Assembly: GCA_020055645.1 (NCBI GenBank)
Contig: CM034546.1
Span: 61,256,001-61,320,000 of the forward strand
Source: Tomocerus qinae
Lineage: Eukaryota; Arthropoda; Collembola; Entomobryomorpha; Tomoceridae
Direction: 5' to 3'
Length of the DNA stretch: 64,000 nucleotides
The notes under the pieces are model-generated. The model did no database searches and was not told the origin of the DNA. It was given only the letters and a program-made list of their open reading frames with translations. The position numbers and the translations under genes were made by a program. Positions 11,575-23,297 of this stretch are shown piece by piece. How positions within the stretch are numbered: the first letter of the stretch is position 1; every line of letters starts with the position of its first letter.

Positions 11575-14500
11575 ATGGATACCAGGACAAATTTTTCAGA
11601 GCTTTGGACGTCTTGGGAGGAAAGCGGACGCCAGACTTTGTATATTTTAGATTTTATTTCACGCTTACAATCTAACATCTTAACAATATCAAATGTTTAT
11701 TTGTCAATGTGTTTTAATATTTTGTGTATTTAATTATTACCACAGTATCCTGGAATGTAAACAAATAGCGGCAGAAACAATTCATACTGAAGAAACAAGC
11801 GAAGAAGTATTTATCAAAGGTAAAACATCTATTACTGATTACTATTATTTACCATTAAACCATTACATACTATATTGTATTAAGTAAGATTGTAAAAGTA
11901 AAATTCATTTGATTTTTCTAACTTTTAATTTTGTAGAGGGACTATTTGGCAAATATATCTACAAATTATTGAAACAAGCATGCTATGGAAAATTGAAAAG
12001 TAGATCAGTTATGTCTGTTATCCACTCGCTGGTTGAATTTCTTCCTGAGGCGGCATCACTCATCTCTGACGTATTTTCCATCATGGATATCGAGATGTCC
12101 AATTACACAGGTGGATTCCGAGAGCGATTCGTCGCTATTGCTGCTTCTGCGGATCTTTTTCTAGGTTATCTTCTAATGGAACGATTTGATAGCGATTCCA
12201 TGGTAAAGACAGGAAGCCTTTATCATAAGTGGGGATTCAACACTCGTTTGATAAGACTCAAAACAAAGATGTAGTAAGTGTTATAGTACTATTGAAAAAT
12301 AATGACAATTTTTGAATTAATTTTATATAATATACAGAATAAAATAGTATGAATATTTTTCTGTAGCTATAAACAGACAAAGTTTAATCTCTTCAGGGAA
12401 GAAAGTGAAGGTTATGCCAAGGTCATTTCTGAGCTCTTAGAACCTTGCGCTAATAAATCAGCTGAGCGTACTGGCCAAGTTCTATATTGTCTAATTGGTA
12501 AATGAACAGTTTATCAAACTCGTCTTTCCCAATTTCATCGGAGATTAATTTTCAATTCTTTCAAACACAGGAAGATTTAACTTGGATCCTAATCGGGTGA
12601 TTGACATTGTTTTGGAGTCATTTGAGTGTCAGCCAAATATTGACTATTTTGTACCCTTACTTCGCACATTAAAACCATCTCAATCCAAAATATGCGAAAT
12701 GATTGGGTCCAAACTCATTGCTCTTGAAGGACCATCGACATCACTTTTTAATTTGATTGCTATATTGCTTCAACACGGTGTTTTGTCAATGGAAAACATT
12801 TACCCTTGGGTATTATTTTATTTATTATAATTTTTGATCCACTGTTTTTATTTAGGACTTTTTCAAATCTTTGAATTTGTGAAGTTCATTTGACTCGTTA
12901 TCTCTTAGCTTTCTCCAGATGACAATACCATTCAGAACCAATGGGATGCAGAAAAAGCAGATGCCAAAGAATACGCTCGTCGTTCAATGATCGTCTTTTT
13001 AAATAAAGAAGCTACTGACAACACAGAAGTGGTTACTTCCGTTGATGATCGCGTAAGATTTATTTTGAAAGCAAAACAATTCCAATACAAATAGTTTTAG
13101 TAGCAAAATGTTCATAATTTTCATTTATTTATTTACAGTATGTGAAGAATCAAAAGTTTTTGCTCTGTGAAGCTTTGTTGGGTATTGGTGCGTTGGATCT
13201 TGCATTGGATTTAATGGACAGATTACCAGAATACTCATGCATTAGTAACAAGCGTGTGTCTACGCAATATGCGCAGCTGCTACATTACATCTTAAATCCC
13301 ATTTATAAAAAGTAAGTCATTAGTTGCCCTTAAAACTAAAACAATATTTCTACTATTAGCCTACTGATTTGTAATTAATAATTAAACATGAATTTCCTTT
13401 TCGAAACAGGAATTGGAAATTGAATCCAAAATTGGGAATGGAAAATGTTTCTATTTATGCAAATATGGATAAAGTGCACCCACAAATATTTCATTTCGAA
13501 GGTCTATTAGAAAATATGGATATAATTTTAGCAATTGGTCCTTACATCTACCACGACCCATTACTCATCATCAAACTTGTTAGATTGATGAAAGTCTATC
13601 TGAAATCGGTAAAACTGCAAAATATCAATTATTTTGAATTTATTGATTTGATTTTATGACATTTTTCTACTTTCACTTTGTTTAGATCAAGTACCATGAA
13701 TACCCACCTCTGTACTTTAAATTTGTTACTCTTTTGGACGAAGTCGTGCTTCCTAGCCTCTGTTTTTTGGAGTCTAACTTCTCGTTGGCTGACGAGATAT
13801 GGGATGCTCTAAGATATTTCCCATACACATGCAGGTTAGTTTTAATGTATTCCGATAGCTATATTTTTTGTTTGTAAAGTCTAACCAAAATGTAATATTT
13901 GCTTTGGTTAATGAATACATAAATAAATAGATATCGGGTGTATGGATCATGGAAAAGCGATGATAGAGTACTGGGGCATCCTGATTTGCTTAGAAGACGT
14001 GTAGATGTAGTTAAGAAAGTGAAGCATATAACAAGACGAATAACAAAGGAAAATGTGAAACAGACTAGTCGCTTGTTATCACGGTTGTCACACTGCATGC
14101 CAGCTATCGTATTTGACTACGTAAGTAATAAATTAACTTTGTAATTTTGTTAAATTTGTGTTATATTGGTTTATTATGATATTTATTTCATTACTCTGTT
14201 ATTTGTGAATTTTTATAGCTTTTATCTCAAGTTCAACTTTTTGAAAGCTTAATCAATCCCGTGGTGGATGCCATAAAGTTATCGAATCCTCTTAGCTTTG
14301 ACGTTTTGGTATTCTGTTTGTTGGAAGCTTTGTCTCCGAGTGCTACTTGTAATTCTGGGTCATTGTCTGTTGTAAGTAAATATTTTCTTTGAAGTTGTTT
14401 TGAAGAATTAGAGGATTAATTATATTAATAATCACAGATGCTGATGCCTAACCGTCCTAGGACGAAGCACGATGGTTCAACCATCGCCCCATGGATTCAA

Positions 14501-17500
14501 AATTTATCAGTATTTGCTGGAGCTGCTTGTAAAAAATACAATGTTGAATTAGTCCCACTTTTGCAGTATGTGGCCAATCAGCTCAAAAGCAAAAAAAGTC
14601 TAGATCTCCTGTTGCTGAAAGAGATAGTACAAAAAATGACAGGTATAGAGGCTGCTGAAGAGATGACCACCGAACAGCTTGATGCGATGGCTGGAGGAGA
14701 ATTTCTTAGAGGGATAGTAATGGAAATATTTCTTGCTCAATAAAATTTTAACGTAGTATTTGGTATTAAATTAATGACTGTTTTGTTTTGTTAGGCCGGT
14801 TATTTTGGACAAGTAAGAACAGCCAAAAAATCTGCGGCATTACTTCGCGAAGCATCATCTAAGAATGATCTTGCTGTAACTTTGTGCATTCTGATGGCCC
14901 AACAACGCAATTGCACTATTTATGACGAGTTTCAAAACTTACACACTAAACTAGTTGGAAAGTTATATGATCAGGTAACTAATTCAATTCGAAAATGCAT
15001 AGAAATATAAAAAACTGATATATTAATTAACTTTTATATTATAAAGTGCCAGGATACGTTGGTTCAGTTTGGAAGCTTTTTGGCAACAGCATGCACTCTT
15101 GACGATTACGCCAATAAAATTCCCCCGCTCGAGAACCTTGTGAAGGAGTACCACATTTCTTCTGATGTTGCTTTCTTCTTATGGCGTCCTTTGTTTGCTC
15201 ATTCAGTTTCTGTAAAGTCTATTTATATTTATACTTTATTAATAAACTTTAATGAAATAATATTTAACTAATTTAATGTTTCTATATTAGTCTACATTTG
15301 ACGAATTACGAAGAGCTGAAAAATCGCACCGGAACTTGACTGTGGCTCAAAAACAGGAAAAGTACGCTCAGGCTTCTCATATCATTCTAAATCCTGTAAT
15401 TGCAACAATGAGGAACTTCTTGCCTGCCAAAACCTGGGATGACATTTCTCCTCAGTTCTATGTCACGTTTTGGTCGTTGACCCTCTCAGACTTGTATGTG
15501 CCCGTGGACGCTTATGCCAGAGAACTGACTCGAATTAAGCAAATAGCAATTAGCGCTGGAGACAACAAAGAGATGGCTTCGAGCAAGAGAAAAAAAGAAC
15601 ATGAGAAATGCTACGAACTCATCTTAAAACTAGAAGCAGAACAACGACAGCAAACTGAACATGTTGACAGAGTAATGGCCAAATTGAATCAGGTTAGATA
15701 TTGAATTTGAACTGTTTTTGAATGTGGAAAATCATTTGTTGGGATAAGCTAGTTTGTTTATTAATATTTTATGATTTCGGTTCCAGGAAAAAGATACTTG
15801 GTTTGCTTCTCGTGCTGCCAAATCAGCTAAAAATGAAGCTGTGACTGCCTTTCTGCAGTATTGCCTTTTTCCGCGTTGTATTTTTACTGCCCCGGACGCT
15901 ATTTATTGCGCCCATTTTGTAAATACTATCCACTCTTTGTCGACACCAAATTTTTCAACACTCATTTGCTATGATCGGGTAAGTTCAATTAAAATATTAT
16001 GAATACGAAGGAAGACAATAAAATGTATTACCTCAAAATTATTTTTAAATTGCAGATATTCTGTGACATTATCTACACAGTTACTTCCTGTACGGAAAAT
16101 GAAGCTAATAGATATGGACGGTTTTTGTGTGCCCTTCTTGGAAATGTGATGAAGTGGCATGGAGACAAAGATATTTTTGATAAGGTTAATTCCTTTTTTT
16201 GTAAAGTATTAATTATCTAAATAGTATCACTTCACAATTATTTTAAAATATAATACTTGTAACAGGAGTGCGCAAAGTTTCCTGGTTTTATAACAAAATT
16301 CAAGTCGGCCAGTGCTTCAGCCTCTGAAAATAGTGATCATGTTGATTACGACAATTTTAGACACGTCTGCCACAAATGGCACTACAAAATTACGAAAGTA
16401 AGTTTATTTTTAAGAAATGACAAGCCATTTTTATTTATTTGGGTTGCCTTCTTTTAATGTTTTTTGTATTTATTTTAGTGTGTCATAATTTGTTTGGAAT
16501 CGAAGGATTTTATACAAATCAGAAATTCAGTGATAGTTTTGAAACGCATTCTGCCACATTATCCAAAAGTATCAAATCTTGCAAATGCTGTCGAACGGTG
16601 GATTGAAAAGGTAATCTTACCTATTGATTCCCCTTATTATGTTATAATTTTGTATTTTATGGTATTAATTTTTAAAATTCAAATATCTTTGCCTAGGTGA
16701 GGACGGAGGAAAAAGACAAACGACAGGACTTGTTTGCACTGGCTACTAGTTACATTGGACAGCTTAAATCAAAATGGAATAATTTTGTACCTGAAGAAGA
16801 GTTTCACCAAAAGGTTGATACAGGGTCAAAAACTTCGCCTGAAAAAACGAGCTCCAAAAAATCGGGAAATACAAAAGATGATAAAAGTGCAACAGTTAAA
16901 GAGGGAAAGAAAAAGTCAAAAACTGAAAATCCAGTGGCTGTGGCTTCTGAAACTCCAACAACATCCAATTCTTTAAAGACGGTCAATATTTCTTCGTCGT
17001 CTTCCACTACGACTCCAAAAGCGACTTCTACCAGTCACTCCACAACGTAAGTTTTTTTAATGTAACAACATTCGAAGCACTGACAAAATCATGTTTTAAT
17101 CATATTCCATAATTATAGAAAATCGAAATCAGGTGAGGAAAAGACAAAAAGTAAAGATAAACAAAAGGATAAGTCTTCGAAAGAGCGCAGTTCGACAACG
17201 AAAGAGCGCCGTAAGGATAAGGATAAAAATAAAGAAGAAAAAGTATCTAAGAAACGATCCGAGAAACTTGTTGCGACTGCTGCGTCCGATGCCAAAGAGT
17301 CAGGTTACATTTCCCAAGTTGCCCGACGAGATGCCGTAGATGGAACTTCTTCATCATCCAGACGAAGTTTGAGTGCAGGAGAAGGCCAGATTGGTAATAT
17401 TCTCTTATTTTTATTTTTGAAATACAAATGGTTGCAATTATTATGCTTTCACAGAACAATGATATGGAAATATAGTTTTTGCATAATTTTTATATACTTG

Positions 17501-17562
17501 CAGAAACTAAACGAAAAAAAGTGGGAAGTCAGGTTGCCAAAGTTGGTAACCCGTTTTTGTAA
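11575..17562 (+). CDS. THOC2: THO complex subunit 2
   Basis: THOC2 is the large scaffold of the nuclear THO/TREX complex, which couples transcription to mRNA packaging and export. My model has 22 exons: 11575-11702, 11746-11819, 11937-12273, 12367-12497, 12571-12809, 12909-13052, 13139-13311, 13410-13608, 13686-13834, 13931-14120, 14219-14371, 14438-14716, 14795-14974, 15047-15211, 15291-15692, 15787-15978, 16056-16184, 16266-16397, 16479-16610, 16697-17046, 17119-17393 and 17504-17562. They sum to 4,212 nt, 1,403 residues (human about 1,590). Diagnostic segments include [57 protein letters not shown] and [15 protein letters not shown]. The conserved Tho2 domain is near residues 850-1165; a Lys/Ser-rich tail from about 1215 is poorly conserved, as in the family. 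The exon 1 donor is the weakest junction: GTCAAT, with a 43-nt intron. Confidence 0.95.
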
Positions 17563-17662
17563 AAACCGAGAAATGGGACGCTGTAAGAACTAGATACGGA
17601 AGTATGACATCATTTTTTAATGAAATTGACTTACTGAAATGTGATTTTATTTTGATGGTAGA

Positions 17663-18853
17663 TTCCCCAATTTGTCAGAATTAACAGTTTGTGCAGGTTA
17701 TATCCAATTGATTATATTTTGACGATAATTTCCCCAATTTGTCAGAATTAACAGTTCATGCAGATTTATATTTACATGCAATTAACTTGAAAATTTAGCT
17801 ATAAGATTTTGGATAGCAGGGACTCTAAAAGACAGTAGTTTTAGTTGTAGAGAGAAAATATTGTTTTAGAGAAATAAATAAAATGTAACCAGTTAAGAAT
17901 TTAATAAAAAGTGAAGTAATTTTAAAAAACAATGGCACGGCTGTAAGTAATAATGATTTTTAAGGGGAAGTGGGGGCTTATCGTACAGATGCAACGTTCA
18001 GTTTGAATAGTTTTTATAATCAATATTATTATGTTTTTATTTTTTACACAAATTTGAAAAAAGGTCCTCATGCATCAATTCGTCCCTTAAGGATCGAAAA
18101 AGCCTCTATCCACTTTCAGATTGGTGGACGAATAAGCCTATATCCATTTTTTGTTTGGTGGACGAATAAGCCTATATCCATTTTTTGTTTGGTGGACGAA
18201 TAAGCCTATATCCAATTTTCGTTTGGTGCAGGAAATAGCCTCTGTCATCTTACAGCCTTACGTAAAGTTGTCGGGGCACAGTAAGAATCAACAAGTTCAC
18301 GAAATGAAGTATTTATTATTTTTAAGTTGATACTTGAAATATATCATGCTAGAATGTACATAAACATTATAAAATTTTAGGTAATTACGCAATAAGACAA
18401 AAACAAAACTTTTAATGACACAAATTCGTATTTTGATATTGGATAAAACTGGACTGGCTGGAAGGAAGAATAAAATTTCAATATTTCCGCCACACATATT
18501 AACTATGTATCAATACGCCCCTATAACTTTACAAGCAAAGCTGTAAGATTACAGAGGCTATTTCCTGCACCAAACGAAAATTGGATATAGGCTTATTCGT
18601 CCACCAAACAAAAAATGGATATAGGCTTATTCGTCCACCAAACAAAAAATGGATATAGGCTTATTCGTCCACCAATCTGAAAGTGGATAGAGGCTTTTTC
18701 GATCCTTAAGGGACGAATTGATTTATATTTTGACTTAAAATTTCCCCAATTTGTCCGAATCAACAGTTTTGCATGTCATACCGTTTTGAAAATATTTTGA
18801 TTTTATTTATTGTGTTGCAATGCCCCAATTTGTCAGAATTTAGTTTGTGCAAC
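17663..18853. repeat. Tandem repeat with CCCCAATTTGTCAGAATT core, split by a foldback
   Basis: Four related units carry the core CCCCAATTTGTCAGAATT followed by variants of ACAGTTTGTGCA: near 17663-17696, 17730-17763, 18741-18774 and 18821-18853. Unit spacing is about 67-80 bp. The foldback at 18074-18722 and its flank separate the first pair from the second. Confidence 0.65.
18074..18722. repeat. Foldback element with internal 34-bp tandem repeats
   Basis: Arms of about 183 bp (18074-18256 and 18540-18722) are inverted copies separated by about 283 bp. Each arm holds tandem units built on GGTGGACGAATAAGCCTATA. The arms are nearly identical, including the outer sequence ATCAATTCGTCCCTTAAGGA. 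No target duplication is clear. The spacer shows no gene. Confidence 0.75.
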
Positions 18854-19282
18854 TTAACTCATATCCAATTTTGACATTAATAAATAAAACTGAATAAATC
18901 TTCTTTTCACATACACATGTAAATAAAATCATTTAATAACTATTAAGTTTTTTATAGCGCTTGTGATTTCGAAAATTTATATTATGTAAGTAGTAATACT
19001 AGCCTGCCTATGCAAATGCGATACTGTAGTATAGCTAAGCTAGCTTCCTTATTTTATTACATTTAAAGCTCTATAATAGACTGTATTTGGTAATCCTAAT
19101 AAATTAATGCATCCAATCTAATATCTAACCTACTATACTTTTAATCTTAGAGTTATTTAGTATTTCTACTATTTTACATTCCAAAGTGACAATACGATTT
19201 AAAATAATGTAGAAATATTAAGAAATAAGAAATATTTTCTGTGACATTCCTGCTTTGAAGCAATAGAATCGGGCACATTACT
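18854..19282. other. 3' flank of chemoreceptor gene A
   Basis: AT-rich noncoding DNA downstream of the minus-strand gene at 19283. TTTATT or TTAAT-type motifs could serve as minus-strand poly(A) signals, but none is decisive. Confidence 0.35.
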
Positions 19283-20619
19283 TCAGAATGTTAGTAGCAT
19301 GTCAATTGAGTGGTCAAGAACCACGGCCATGAAAGCCAAAGTAGTTGATCTTTCGAGATAGAAGAAAGGTCCGATTTGTATTCGAAGACTTCGCTGAGAT
19401 CTTGCCCATTTTCTGAAGTACTTATTTTCCAATTTGCCTTGCAACGTGAAAATGTACTCTCCCGTTTTGATATTCATTTTGGCTCCCGCAGGGATGAGGA
19501 TGCACTCAGCCAGAATCAGGAATACACTCAGCACGGGAAAAAATAGGAAATAGGGCATGGGAATGAGATTACGAAAGCTGATGTTGCCATAGATGGTGAG
19601 TACGGTCAGCAGGAAAGCCATAGAGATTAACGTAGGAGCTACGACCAATCCTATTTCATTGACCCTGGTGTTTATCAATTGAAGGGAAGAATATATCGTG
19701 ACGAGAATCCTTTCAAATTCCTCCTTAGCTTCATTCCTTTTCTGGGCTTCCTCTTCAGATAGATTGGCAGTTGGCGGGTTCAGTAATAATTCGTTGGTGC
19801 AGTCAATAATGAATTTTAACCAGTAATTGCAGACGCAGAGATATGCAGTGGTAGCTTGAAGGAAGAGGAGAAGAACGAATAGACAGAAAATGAGACCGTG
19901 GAATGTTAGCAGGATGGAATACACGTATGTGAACCACCAATCCACCAGAATAGTTGGAAGGCATTCATTTATAAATCGATTGACTGGCCCCATTTTATGC
20001 AGAACGGCAAAGCAAGAGAAGAAAATGCAAGGAACAATTGCCCAAGGTAGATATATTCGCAGCCATAATGCTACGAAATCGATATTCGGTTCTTTCCTTG
20101 TTTTTATTTTGAGTGATTCCTCTAAATTATATAGAAAATAAGAAATGTACCAATTGGAAAAGCAATTTTTTTCAGTTTCTATTTAATACTGTTGAAATAA
20201 TTAAATCTTAATAAAAAGTGAGACTAGAGAAAGCTAAAAGTTATGAAAATACCTTTGCCCCAATCGTCTAGTTTGAGTCCAGCATTGTGAGTCGATGCGA
20301 TGTCCTCTCCTTTGAACAGTATAACGAGATTAAACACATTTGTAATCACGGTCACCAAGAAGGTGATCAGGTGAAGGAATATCTGAGGGATGTCAAATGT
20401 TGGGTCAGGGTGAATATATTCGTAAATGAGTCGGACGAATAAGTATACTGATACTGAGAGGATTCCGAATGATAATGAGAGCCAATTGAAATATACTAGT
20501 CTCTTTTTTGTGAAGGAAATGACAATTGATTTCTTTTTACAGTCGAAAGGAAGATACTTAAACTTTGTATTATACGAATAATTGAATTCAAATGTTTTTA
20601 GGAGTTGTTTGGATGCCAT
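19283..20619 (-). CDS. Chemoreceptor-like seven-helix protein A (gustatory-receptor-like)
   Basis: There are two exons, 20619-20253 (367 nt) and 20121-19283 (839 nt), joined in phase 1 with donor AAAG|GTATTT and acceptor AATTTAG, giving 401 residues. The ATG at 20619 is supported by the paralogue at 29978, which has the same N-terminus (MASK) and exon length. Several long hydrophobic segments are visible, including one after YFNWLSLSFGILSVSVYLF in exon 1 and others around TFHGLIFCLFVLLLFLQ and ISMAFLLTVLTIY in exon 2. The C-terminus (KWARSQRSLRIQIGPFFYLE, ending in a short hydrophobic segment) recalls arthropod gustatory/odorant receptor-type families, which act as ligand-gated channels in sensory membranes. 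The family assignment rests on size, topology and the C-terminal pattern, not on a match I can verify. Confidence 0.7.
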
Positions 20620-22426
20620 TTTACATTAAATTTTATTTATATTTGTTGCCTACGAACGAATCTGACAGGAGCCAGGGAAATTTTGTGTAAAGGAGAGGGG
20701 ATTGTGTTTGAATGTTCTACGATTTTTAATATATTGATCGATAACCAATACTCAAATCAGAGTTGGATTTTCTATTATGCTTTTAGTGGAGATACGTAGT
20801 TCAACTACGTAGTAGCTTTACGTAGTTGAATTATTTATATAAATATCTGATTTTACAGGAACACTTTACTTTATAGTTCATATGCAGGGTTGTACACAGG
20901 AATAGGCTTCATAGGATGGAAAAAAAATAAAAAAATAAAATGTCCTAGGAAAAAATTATATTCACAAATATTTTGACAATCTCTATATTATAATCACAGA
21001 CCATTAAGAAAAATGACTCCTTGAAAGATTCTTTTGATTCTCCCAAAGAACAATCCGGAGAGTGTAGTGAAAGCACTACCTTTCAGGAATAAACCACGTA
21101 AACTCGAACTTTTCCAATTACAACAGATGGCCTTTATTTAGCAACCAGGTTTCGTTAAAACTTCATCAGGCAAAATGCAAAATCACAAGTTCAATTTTTA
21201 ATTGTCAATTAGAAATGGATTTGGTACAATGCAACAAAGTAAAACTAAATTAATGTTTTTGTGTAAATTGAGTTCTTAAATGACATCGAAATTATATTGG
21301 TATGTATTATTTTGCTGCCATTAGTGAGAAAATAAATAAATCCTAGTAGGTACCTTAAAAGCGACACGTTGTAGGTTCACAAATACAAATAGCCAATTAA
21401 TCAAACGAATTAAAAACATTTTTTTAGTGGCAAATAACAATTTTTGAAAAAAATCCAATTGAAAGTCCGAATGTTTGTTTTAGTAGTCAGCCAAAACGGA
21501 ATGAATCAGCATCTTGAAAAGTGCGCTGATTCAAGGTTTGCTGTGTGAGAAGGAGTATACATAAAGCAGAGTATAGTACAACGTAACACAAACTAAATTA
21601 TTATTAATAGCGTCAAATTATCTCTAGAAATCGTTTCGTAAAATTATTTTGTAAAATTAGTCAATCTATTCACTTTCTTGTAACAGACTCTCATATTAAT
21701 ATTTGAAGCTACACTAGCATATTTTTCACTTTTACATTCACTTAGTTGATTTTTCAACAACTGTGTAACTATCTTGCCCATGTCGGAAATACATTTATAA
21801 AATGGTAATACAATATAAGTATGGGTTGGATAACAGGTATTTTTACTTACATAGTCATTTACGTTTATGTTATACTTATTTAATATATCTTCGTTATGTA
21901 TATTCAAAGTTTGCAATAATAAAGTACCTTTAGGAATGAGTAAATTATTTCTGTTTAGTAACAATAATTTTTGTGCGGTTTTAAATAAAACCGGTTCTGG
22001 GTAACACCTACCTCTGAATTTTTCAAAAAGCAATACATTTGACTACCTATTAACACAAAACAGTTTTTTATACAGCATTTATATGTAAGACACTTCAGAA
22101 CATAATAAGATAGGATTTATGCTAGTTTCAGTATACCTAATAAAAATGAGGTGGTTGTTCATGTTAACACATTCTATAATTTGTATCACTAATTTATCAT
22201 ATCACCATCATCTTATGATCAAAGAATAAAAACGTAGGAAAAAAGCTGTAAATGGTATCTTTTCAGTACGAAAGTTATTGTATGCTAAAATAAGCAGTAA
22301 AACTTAAAAAACCAGCAAAAATTACGCGAACAAGAGGTTTCCCTTTTCAAAGTTCATAAACATTGTTGCTACTTGAAATAATGTTACCATAATTTAAACC
22401 ATGACTTGTAAATGATACTCTACATT
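20620..22426. other. Intergenic, one unexplained open frame
   Basis: Mostly noncoding flank upstream of chemoreceptor A. The minus-strand frame 22033-21644 (129 codons) is open but begins at TTG, has only one internal Met late in the frame and matches no family I know. It contains several Cys and Asn residues and no clear membrane segment. It could be an exon of an unrecognised gene or chance. Confidence 0.3.
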
Positions 22427-22612
22427 CAGGCACGTATCTAGAAATTTGTTCAAGGGGGGGCGGAAGCAAAAATTATACCAAAAACAAGACATTTTCGCGC
22501 GAAGCGCGAAAAAATTTTGCAATTTTATGCCATTTTTGAGAAAAAAATTCTCTTTTTATCAGATTTAGGGGGGGCGCTGCGCCCCCCCCGCCCCCTACTA
22601 AATACGTGCTTG
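22427..22612. mobile_element. hAT-type MITE, CACGTATCC family, 8-bp duplication
   Basis: The element begins CAGGCACGTATC and ends AATACGTGCTTG. It has the family interior: G-rich run, TTCGCGCGAAGCGCGAA palindrome, A-rich stretch and a G/C block near the right end. TCTACATT flanks both sides (22419-22426 and 22613-22620), an exact 8-bp target duplication. Confidence 0.85.
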
Positions 22613-22894
22613 TCTACATTAATTCCACTCTGACGATACTCGTCACTTCTGTCTATTTGACTACGTGATCATAATTTATGACTCGGTACTGATTGACCGT
22701 TTGCCTTTTTGCAAATTAGCCGCATATTTTGCCAAATTATTCGACTGAAAATTTTTTTTTTGACAAATTGACTTTTGCCAAAATGACTTAGAACCCTCTA
22801 TAACATTATGTTGGGCTGGGCGTACAATGCAATGGCTGAACTTTCCGACATTGAAGTAGAGACTATTCCATGCCGTGTTACGACCTTAACGTTG

Positions 22895-23297
22895 TACCAT
22901 TACCTAAATTAAGATTCAAAGATTCCCATTTGTGATAAACCAAATAAGAGAAATAAAATGTGTTTTCGTTGTATGTTGTTTATCTTGCGTTTATTTAGCC
23001 GAATTCACATAAACAGCCAAATAATCTACCTACGAAACGAGGAAAGAATTGTATAGTGTATAGAGAAGGTGAACAAAGCAAGTCGGTGTATAATTAATAA
23101 TTAAGTTTGAAATGTTTGCTTTCCATCACTTCGCTTTCTTCAATTCCCAAATCCTTATAAATTATAAATAGAAAGCTTATTTCGACATCTAGTCTCAAAC
23201 AATTATGTGACGGTTGACAGTTTTTGCTGGAAATATAATAGGGCATATAAATAGTGGCTTCGTAAGTTTTCTTGCTTTGTATTGTACTTACACTGAC
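22895..23297. repeat. Duplicated 3'-flank segment, interrupted by the hAT element
   Basis: This stretch aligns with 27812-28184 over about 400 bp (for example ATAAACAGCCAAAT and AATAAAATGTGTTTT occur in both). It ends at the left target duplication of the hAT transposon; the matching continuation resumes at 27055. Confidence 0.75.

Noticed and set aside
16734-17339. Alternative-frame open stretches over the THOC2 tail
   Set aside because: They are shadows of the Lys/Ser-rich low-complexity coding exons.
17645-18722. CRISPR-like array of spaced repeats
   Set aside because: The context is eukaryotic, units are few and imperfect, and spacers are not unique; tandem and foldback repeats explain it.
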